From a bacterium (lineage in GTDB: Bacteria; UBP14; UBA6098; B30-G16), in the NCBI GenBank assembly GCA_030620455.1, contig JAUXEQ010000016.1, positions 1-12,353 on the forward strand: DNA of 12,353 nucleotides, read 5' to 3'. The notes under the pieces are model-generated. The model saw nothing but the letters and a program-made list of their open reading frames with translations. It was not told where the DNA came from and ran no database searches. Shown piece by piece: positions 6,975-12,353 of this stretch; within the stretch, counting starts at the first letter, position 1; every line of letters begins with the position of its first letter. Position numbers and translations under genes: made by a program.

Positions 6975-7982
6975 ATGACAGGAAAAGAAATTCAAAATTT
7001 AACTTTGGTTGCTCCGGAACCAAAGTTCACGGGCTCTTTTGATTTAGCCATTGTTGTCGTGAATTACAAAACGAAATTTCATTTGAAAAGATGCCTTAAA
7101 TCGATTGAAAAATATCCCTTTTCTTTCGGAAATTCAGTTACTGTTGTTGTGGATAATTTTTCTGATGATGGAAGTGTGGAAATGGTTGCGGAGGAATTTC
7201 CTACTGTAAAGATTATCCCAAACAAGAGTAACCGTGGATTTGCTAAGGGATGCAATCAAGGTATCCAATCAGTTCGAGCTGAATTCTATTTACTACTGAA
7301 TTCTGATGCTGCTGTTTTGGAGGATGCTTTGGATATTTTAGTTAAATACATGCGGCAAAATCCTGATGTTGGAGCTTCTGGGGGATTAATTTATATAGAT
7401 AAAGGGGGTATCCAACCTTCGACACTTGTTTTTCCTAAGTACTCTAATCTAATCTTTTCCCGAAGAAACATTTTTACCAAAATTCCTAGAATTAAGAAAA
7501 AAATGCAAGAATTGAGGAAAGTCCCTGAGCATATGAAGGATGTTCCAGCTCTTGCTGGTGGTTTCATTATGATGAGAAATAAAGCACTTTCTGAGGTGGG
7601 TCTTTTAGATGAGAGATTTTTCATGTATCTCGAAGATATGGATATCTGTAAACGATTGCACGAAGCAAATTGGAGAGTGGTTTTTATACCTGAAGCAAAA
7701 ATTATCCATACATGGGGAGCATCATCAAACCAAAACAAAGAAAAATCCTTTTTCTTCCATCATATATCTATGTATAAATATTTTCAAAAGCACTTCCCAT
7801 TAGTATTACCATTGAATATTGCATTACTTATAGGTTTGCTAACTCATTATTCTGCATGGTTTATTTTAGGGAAAGTTAACGGTTTTTCTTTCAATGGTGA
7901 TTCTCCTACATTTCAAGATCTCAACGAAAAAATAGCGAAACCCAAAGAGGTTAAAGATGTTCTGGATCGCAAAAGCAAATGA
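6975..7982 (+). CDS. GT2 glycosyltransferase, rhamnosyltransferase-like
   Basis: A 335-residue family 2 glycosyltransferase resembling WbbL/RfbF-type rhamnosyl and hexosyl transferases of cell-surface polysaccharide synthesis. Motifs in order: AIVVVNYK at 25-32, VVVDNFSDDGS at 57-67 (nucleotide sugar), NRGFAKGCNQGI at 86-97, LLNSDA at 107-112 (metal-binding NSD in place of DxD), and ALAGGFIMMRNKAL at 192-205. The acceptor/base region GLLDERFFMYLEDMDICKRL is at 209-228, and HTWGAS at 245-250. This set is highly typical of the subfamily. Residues 275-298 are strongly hydrophobic and could anchor the protein to the inner membrane; a charged tail follows. Donor and acceptor are unknown. A purine-rich GGAAGG at 6967-6972 precedes the ATG very closely. 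The last 26 bases overlap asnS in another frame, implying co-transcription. Together with the preceding DPM1-like enzyme it suggests envelope glycan work, though no polymerase, flippase or sugar-nucleotide synthesis gene is present in the window. Confidence 0.88.
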   Translation: MTGKEIQNLTLVAPEPKFTGSFDLAIVVVNYKTKFHLKRCLKSIEKYPFSFGNSVTVVVDNFSDDGSVEMVAEEFPTVKIIPNKSNRGFAKGCNQGIQSVRAEFYLLLNSDAAVLEDALDILVKYMRQNPDVGASGGLIYIDKGGIQPSTLVFPKYSNLIFSRRNIFTKIPRIKKKMQELRKVPEHMKDVPALAGGFIMMRNKALSEVGLLDERFFMYLEDMDICKRLHEANWRVVFIPEAKIIHTWGASSNQNKEKSFFFHHISMYKYFQKHFPLVLPLNIALLIGLLTHYSAWFILGKVNGFSFNGDSPTFQDLNEKIAKPKEVKDVLDRKSK

Positions 7983-9246
7983 ATATGTGGGTATGGAAGT
8001 TGAAGTTAGAGGTTGGTTGTATAATAAGCGTTCAAAAGGGAAAATTATTTTCCTAATCATTCGCGACGGTTCCGGTTTTATGCAAGGGGTTGCTGTTAAG
8101 GGTGAGGCTTCTGACAATGTGTTTGTATTATACGATAAATTGGGTCTTGAAAGCTCTTTAAAAGTAAAGGGAATAATTCAAAAAGATAGTAGAGCACCCA
8201 GTGGTTATGAGCTTGCAATATCGGATGTTACTCCTATTCATCTGACATCTGACTATCCTATCCAAAAAAAAGAACACGGTGTAGCATTTTTGATGGAGCA
8301 TAGACATCTTTGGCTTAGATCGAAAAAGCAGCGAGCTATTTTACGTATCCGAGATGAGATTGAAAGGGCAATAATTGATTATTTTCACGATAACGGTTTT
8401 ATTCGAATTGACACACCAATACTAACTCCTACAGCAGCAGAGGGAACAACAACGCTGTTTTGCACAGATTATTTTGACCTCGGCAAAGCATATCTTGCTC
8501 AAACTGGGCAATTATACCTTGAGGCAGCAATATTTTCTCATGGACTTGTATATAATTTTGGACCAACATTCAGAGCTGAAAAATCTAAGACACGCAGACA
8601 TCTCACCGAGTTCTGGATGATCGAGGCTGAGGAGGCGTTTTACGACCTCGATGATAATTTGGTACTTGAGGAAGATATTGTCTGCTATATTGTTAAGAGA
8701 GTTTTAGAAAATTGTGGATGGGAGTTGCAGGAATTAGAACGGGATACGACTCATCTTATGGAGGTTAAACCACCCTTTGAGCGAATAACCTACGATTATG
8801 CTGTAAAACTTCTTGCGAATAAAGGATTTGCTATTAAATGGGGAGATGATATTGGTGGCGATGAGGAAACTGCTATTTCGAATCAGTTCGATAAACCGGT
8901 TTTCGTAACGGACTATCCCAAAGCAATTCGTCCCTTTTATATGAAAGAGCATCCAGACCGTCCAGAACTTGTACGATGCGCAGATCTCTTGGCTTCCGAA
9001 GGTTACGGAGAAATTATAGGTGGTAGTCAGCGTGAGGACGATTATGACAAACTTATTGCGCAGATTAAACGATGTAAGCTTCCTATTGTACCGTATAAGT
9101 GGTATTTAGACCTTAGGAAATACGGTTCGATTCCTCATAGTGGTTGGGGAATGGGATTGGAGCGAGTTGTAACGTGGATATGTGGAATTCACCATATTAG
9201 AGAGGCAATTCCATTACCAAGAATGATGTATAGATTATATCCTTAA
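7957..9246 (+). CDS. asnS: Asparaginyl-tRNA synthetase
   Basis: Class IIb aminoacyl-tRNA synthetase that charges tRNA-Asn with asparagine in the cytoplasm. The 429 residues match the usual bacterial length. The N-terminal OB-fold anticodon-binding domain (about 8-100) shows EYVGMEVEVRGW and YNKRSKGKI. The catalytic domain has TPTAAEGTTTLF at 157-168, YLAQTGQLYLEA at 179-190, motif 2 FRAEKSKTRRHLTEF at 205-219 with EFWMIEAE typical of AsnRS rather than AspRS, GGSQRE at 355-360, and motif 3 GWGMGLERVVTWICG at 396-410 with the ATP-binding arginine. The C-terminus IREAIPLPR is intact. The start at 7957 is supported by AAAGAGG at 7944-7950, six bases upstream, and by the OB-fold boundary; it overlaps the previous gene by 26 bases. 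Having this enzyme suggests direct Asn-tRNA synthesis, though a parallel amidotransferase route cannot be excluded from one window. Confidence 0.97.
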   Translation: MFWIAKANEYVGMEVEVRGWLYNKRSKGKIIFLIIRDGSGFMQGVAVKGEASDNVFVLYDKLGLESSLKVKGIIQKDSRAPSGYELAISDVTPIHLTSDYPIQKKEHGVAFLMEHRHLWLRSKKQRAILRIRDEIERAIIDYFHDNGFIRIDTPILTPTAAEGTTTLFCTDYFDLGKAYLAQTGQLYLEAAIFSHGLVYNFGPTFRAEKSKTRRHLTEFWMIEAEEAFYDLDDNLVLEEDIVCYIVKRVLENCGWELQELERDTTHLMEVKPPFERITYDYAVKLLANKGFAIKWGDDIGGDEETAISNQFDKPVFVTDYPKAIRPFYMKEHPDRPELVRCADLLASEGYGEIIGGSQREDDYDKLIAQIKRCKLPIVPYKWYLDLRKYGSIPHSGWGMGLERVVTWICGIHHIREAIPLPRMMYRLYP

Positions 9247-9348
9247 AGCAAACAAATGCTGACCTTAAACGAGTTTTATTAAGTGTGCTGCGCAAAAGAT
9301 TTATTAAGTATATTTTCAAAATAATGATGAATCGGTATGACAAACTAA

Positions 9349-9376
9349 GAAGGAAATATCTTTATAGTATTTCTTC
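9349..9376. terminator. Weak hairpin between convergent asnS and rarA
   Basis: GAAGGAAATA (9349-9358) pairs with TATTTCTTC (9368-9376), nine pairs with one bulged G and a nine-base loop. It lies in the 148-base convergent spacer where both transcripts should end, but it is AT-rich and has no T run on either strand. It is a candidate only. The same spacer holds TTTATTAAGT twice (9275-9284 and 9300-9309), with no clear role. Confidence 0.3.
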
Positions 9377-9394
9377 GTAAATCGATTCGATAAG

Positions 9395-10723
9395 TTAACT
9401 TTGTTCGCGATCTTGGAGTTTTCTGCATATCTCTTCAAATCTCTTCTTTACTTTGTCTTCAAAACCCATTTCGGTGGGTTTGTAATATATTTTATCCTTA
9501 AGCTTGTCGGGTAGATGTTGTTGATTAACAATATGATCGTCATAATTATGAGCATACTTGTAGTCTTTTGCATAGCCTATTTCCTTCATGAGACGAGTTG
9601 GAGCATTGCGAAGGTGAAGAGGTACAGGCAAGGATCCGTATTCCTTTGCGTCTCGTCTTGCATTATTCAGAGCTTTGTCAAGTGAATTTGATTTGGGAGC
9701 ATATGCAAGATAAACGGCAACTTCTGCAAGTGCTATGTCTCCCTCAGGTGAACCAATAAAAATGTATGCATTTTGAGCTGCTGTTGCAATCAATAGTGCA
9801 TTGGGATCAGCTAATCCGACATCCTCCATTGACATGCGGATAAGACGTCGGATGATATATTTTGGATCTTCACCTCCTTCCAGCATACGTGCAATCCAGT
9901 AAATCGCGCCCTGAGGATCGCTGTCTCTTATCGATTTGTGAAGAGCTGATATAAGATTATAGTGTTCTTCGCCAGATTTGTCATAGATAACACGCTCTCG
10001 ATTCAAAATTTCTTTTATCGAGTCGACAGTAACTTTATCGGAAAGCTTAACGGCTAATTCAAGTAAATTAAGTGCATATCTTGCATCTCCAGAACAGATG
10101 TTGGAAATCATCTCAATAGCAGTAGGGGTTATCATCTCTTTGTCTAAGCCTAAACCTTTATCTTGATCGGTTAGAGCTCTTATGAGTATTGCTTCGATGT
10201 GTTCTGGTTCAAGAGGATTCAATATAAAAATCTGTATTCTTGATAGTAGGGGTGAAATTATTTCGAATGAGGGATTTTCCGTTGTTGCTCCAATGAGAAT
10301 TATTGTCCCTCGTTCAATAAACGACAGGAATGCATCCTGTTGAGCCTTATTGAAGCGATGAATCTCATCGATGAAGAGAATCGAGCGGTTGCCGTATAGA
10401 TAAAGATTTCGTTCTGAGTTCGCCATAACTTTTTTTATTTCCTTTATACTTGAAAGTACTGCAGAAAACGAAAGAAAATCCATACTTGTTACGTTGGCGA
10501 TTACCTTTGCTAAAGTGGTTTTTCCAGAACCGGGCGGACCCCAAAGTATTAATGAAGAAATTTCGTCAGATTCCACCATTTTCCGCAACGGTTTCCCATC
10601 ACCCAAGAGATGCTCTTGACCGATTATTTCTGATAATACCTGTGGTCGTATTCTATCTGCCAAGATATACGAGACATCTTCACAAACTCTTTTCTTGGTA
10701 TTTTTTCCAAATAAATCATCCAT
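9395..10723 (-). CDS. rarA: Replication-associated recombination protein A (AAA+ ATPase)
   Basis: RarA (MgsA) is a clamp-loader-like AAA+ ATPase that acts at stalled replication forks and single-strand/double-strand junctions; it is related to eukaryotic WRNIP1/Mgs1. The 442 residues match the family. Seen in order: ADRIRPQVLSEIIGQEHLL at 22-40, Walker A GPPGSGKTT at 62-70, Walker B ILFIDEIHRF at 115-124 with FNKAQQDAFL following, sensor 1 GATTENPSF at 145-153, an arginine-finger region LLSRIQ at 159-164, and sensor 2 SGDAR at 211-215. The C-terminal tetramerisation region includes DKSGEEHYNLISALHKSIR at 248-266, GGEDPKYIIRRLIR at 283-296 and the PVPLHLRNAPT segment at 367-377. All key residues are intact, so it should be active. 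The ATG at 10723 gives the family's usual N-terminus but lacks an evident Shine-Dalgarno. It stands apart from its neighbours: convergent with asnS and 271 bases from the upstream gene on the same strand. Confidence 0.96.
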   Translation of the reverse strand: MDDLFGKNTKKRVCEDVSYILADRIRPQVLSEIIGQEHLLGDGKPLRKMVESDEISSLILWGPPGSGKTTLAKVIANVTSMDFLSFSAVLSSIKEIKKVMANSERNLYLYGNRSILFIDEIHRFNKAQQDAFLSFIERGTIILIGATTENPSFEIISPLLSRIQIFILNPLEPEHIEAILIRALTDQDKGLGLDKEMITPTAIEMISNICSGDARYALNLLELAVKLSDKVTVDSIKEILNRERVIYDKSGEEHYNLISALHKSIRDSDPQGAIYWIARMLEGGEDPKYIIRRLIRMSMEDVGLADPNALLIATAAQNAYIFIGSPEGDIALAEVAVYLAYAPKSNSLDKALNNARRDAKEYGSLPVPLHLRNAPTRLMKEIGYAKDYKYAHNYDDHIVNQQHLPDKLKDKIYYKPTEMGFEDKVKKRFEEICRKLQDREQS

Positions 10724-10994
10724 GCGATTAAGTAAGTTGGATATTAGTTAAAATGCAAAGCGAATTTTTATGCATTCTTTTGAAAGTCCGGATGTCTTGT
10801 CCTTTTCAATAGTAAGTAATTAATATTTGTTAAATGTGTCGTTAATGAAGTATTGAAAACAAATCCTAGGAAATAAAAATATTAGTATCTATTATTATCA
10901 ATGGAAAGCAATGATTATTCATCAAATTGAAATTATTTCACAGTATATTATTTTCAAGCATAAATTAATATCGGTGTAGTATTTAAATGAAGAG
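10724..10994. other. AT-rich spacer upstream of rarA
   Basis: These 271 bases lie between the stop of the secreted-protein gene and the start of rarA, both on the minus strand. I find no coding frame, no strong hairpin-plus-T-run terminator and no convincing -35/-10 pair, although the rarA promoter is presumably here. The short inverted match AAGAGT/ACTCTT around 10990-11016 spans the upstream gene's stop codon and is too weak to call. Confidence 0.4.
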
Positions 10995-12353
10995 TTATTT
11001 TAAGTAAATCACTCTTTTCAAAACTGAATACTTACCAGATGTCGCTCTAACCAAATACACACCACTCGAGAGTTTTTCAGGTTTCCATGCAATTGTCTCA
11101 TTCTGAATTTTTTGGTTAAATATCAGTCTACCATTAAGGTCGAAAATCTCCAAAATTCCGCTATCGAAACCATCGAGATTTATTTGAGTGGTACTATTAA
11201 AAGGATTGGGCTTAATGGATATCGAAAAACCATTAAATACAGGTGCTTCGATAATATCCACAAGGATAATTGTACGCAAGCCGCTAATTTTTATATCGTC
11301 GAGAGCGAATCCTCTTGCAGTATCCATATCGTCTGAGAAAAACTGAAATGCAATGTTAAAGATATCACCAGGCTCGGTGGGTAATCGATATGTCATCTGT
11401 GTCCATCCTACAATAAAAGAATACACCGGTAATGCACCACCTGCTCCCATAAAATCTAATAAAGTTGTATCTCCACCATTGATGCAATGAATATAAATTC
11501 CATCTGAACCATAGGTTGTAACATTAAATTTGATCCAAAATGAAAGAGTCATATCTTTCACTGAAACAAAAGGTTGACTTACAAGCCATTCATTAGCATT
11601 GTCTGGATAGAATCCAGTAATTGTGTCGGTACAATAATAGCTATGATCTTCGCTATAATATTTCTCGGTCGATATATGCCACAGTCCATCTGGAATAAAA
11701 ATCCGATCCGTAGTGTCGTCTACGTCATCGAAGTAGTAAAATTCATCAGGAAATGCGAGGTACAAAGTGTCTGCTCCGTAACCATAATCTAATTCTATTA
11801 TATGAATGCAAACAGTATCGCCCATCCCTGCATATGTTATTAATCCCATCGCAGTATCACCATATGCGACTGCGATTTCAAATTTATCTGGGATAAGAGT
11901 GATAGAACCATTAAGTGAATTAAGTTTGACAGTACCGTCAAAATCCGCTCCTCCGATGTTCTCAAGCTCTATCTGAAGAGAAGAACCCGAATCCAAGGAC
12001 AATATCATGCTCCTAGCTTTAAGAATTGGTGCTCTTACCGGTAACGCAATGTCAACATTAAGCGTTTCGTCGTTACATATGGGGTTTAATGTTAGTGTAA
12101 CCGATGAGTTATCTTTTAAGTCGGAATCTACAATTAGATCTAACATTATTAACAAAGTATCACCAGTAATTGCACTGTCAGGCGAAATAGAATGCGATAT
12201 TAATGAGCATCTATCACAATATGGATTAATTGTCAGAAGAGAACATTCAGAACCTGAATTAATAGCTTGAATTTCTACGAGAACAGTATCACCGGGTAAT
12301 GCAAACTTGGGCTCCAACGAAATTATGGATATATAGGGAACATCGTCGAATAA
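10995..12353 (-). CDS. Secreted jelly-roll protein with type IX sorting domain (5' end missing)
   Basis: Only the last 452 codons are in the window. The frame stays open to the right edge, and the TTG at 12317 is simply an internal leucine, so the true start lies outside. Residues are counted from that leucine. Residues 1-190 look like Ig-like beta-sandwich regions (LPGDTVLVEIQAINSGS; SSLQIELENIGGADFDGTV). About 193-345 is a jelly-roll of the MAM / 'choice-of-anchor J' type often attached to secreted peptidases: YYFDDVD, GLWHIS, HSYYC, LVSQPF, LSFWIKF, and finally the calcium-site-like GFALDDIKI. About 366-440 is a type IX secretion C-terminal domain: IKPNPFNSTTQI, LEIFDLNGR, SSGVYLVRAT, and the tail KRVIYLK. 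The protein is therefore expected to cross the outer membrane and be anchored or released after removal of that domain. The missing N-terminal part may be a protease (gingipain C25 or M6 type), but this is not shown here. Confidence 0.85.
   Translation of the reverse strand, partial: LFDDVPYISIISLEPKFALPGDTVLVEIQAINSGSECSLLTINPYCDRCSLISHSISPDSAITGDTLLIMLDLIVDSDLKDNSSVTLTLNPICNDETLNVDIALPVRAPILKARSMILSLDSGSSLQIELENIGGADFDGTVKLNSLNGSITLIPDKFEIAVAYGDTAMGLITYAGMGDTVCIHIIELDYGYGADTLYLAFPDEFYYFDDVDDTTDRIFIPDGLWHISTEKYYSEDHSYYCTDTITGFYPDNANEWLVSQPFVSVKDMTLSFWIKFNVTTYGSDGIYIHCINGGDTTLLDFMGAGGALPVYSFIVGWTQMTYRLPTEPGDIFNIAFQFFSDDMDTARGFALDDIKISGLRTIILVDIIEAPVFNGFSISIKPNPFNSTTQINLDGFDSGILEIFDLNGRLIFNQKIQNETIAWKPEKLSSGVYLVRATSGKYSVLKRVIYLK

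Noticed and set aside
7391..7738. Minus-strand 115-codon frame inside the second glycosyltransferase
   Set aside because: It lies wholly opposite conserved GT2 motifs (GGFIMM, YLEDMD) and has no motif of its own; it is a shadow.
9275..9309. Direct repeat TTTATTAAGT in the asnS/rarA spacer
   Set aside because: Only two short AT-rich copies 25 bases apart. There is no array-like periodicity and no adjacent mobile or CRISPR gene, so it is not reported as a repeat element.
12315..12317. TTG at 12317 as a start for the type IX-secreted protein
   Set aside because: The frame stays open to the window edge with protein-like sequence (FDDVPYISIIS) before it. The C-terminal sorting domain needs an N-terminal signal peptide that is not present here, so the codon is internal.
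217..12353. A defence system, prophage or mobile island
   Set aside because: I looked for transposase, integrase, toxin-antitoxin, Cas, restriction-modification and phage genes and saw none. The only nuclease-like protein appears to lack catalytic residues and sits alone in a housekeeping context.

Overview
The window comes from an AT-rich, Gram-negative-type bacterium using the standard code: TGA ends two of the genes, while TGG supplies tryptophan. The best lineage clue is the gene cut by the right edge. It ends in a PNPFNSTT-type C-terminal domain closing with SGVYLVRAT and a basic tail, the type IX secretion sorting domain found in Bacteroidota and related FCB or candidate-phylum bacteria. 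A SurA-like periplasmic chaperone and signal-peptide proteins with a possible lipoprotein cleavage site also fit a cell with an outer membrane. The exact phylum cannot be fixed from this sequence.

Layout. (1) 66-2304: a terminator and a sigma70-like promoter precede two plus-strand genes for exported proteins of unknown function, one beta-propeller-like and one glycine-rich and membrane-associated; a bidirectional hairpin closes the unit. (2) 2331-4001, minus strand: a divergent folD (one-carbon metabolism) followed by a gene for a DNA-binding protein with a helix-turn-helix and what looks like a PD-(D/E)XK nuclease fold without its catalytic residues. (3) 4002-4342: a very AT-rich divergent intergenic region. 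(4) 4343-9246, plus strand: a tightly packed run of HIT-family nucleotide hydrolase/transferase, double-parvulin SurA-like isomerase, two family 2 glycosyltransferases and asparaginyl-tRNA synthetase. Overlapping or close junctions suggest one transcript. (5) 9395-10723, minus strand: rarA, an AAA+ ATPase of replication-fork maintenance. (6) 10995 to the right edge, minus strand: the C-terminal part of a large secreted protein with Ig-like regions, a jelly-roll (MAM-like) domain and the sorting domain.

Most of the window is core housekeeping: tRNA charging, folate, fork repair and envelope biogenesis. The SurA-like chaperone and the two glycosyltransferases plausibly serve envelope assembly, but their grouping with asnS and the HIT gene looks like a housekeeping operon rather than a dedicated pathway. 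I see no CRISPR array, insertion sequence, tRNA, rRNA or prophage gene. The points most worth a second look are the nuclease-like protein with lost catalytic residues, the unusual active-site residues in FolD, the complementary histidine losses in the two parvulin domains, and the orphan exported gene pair.
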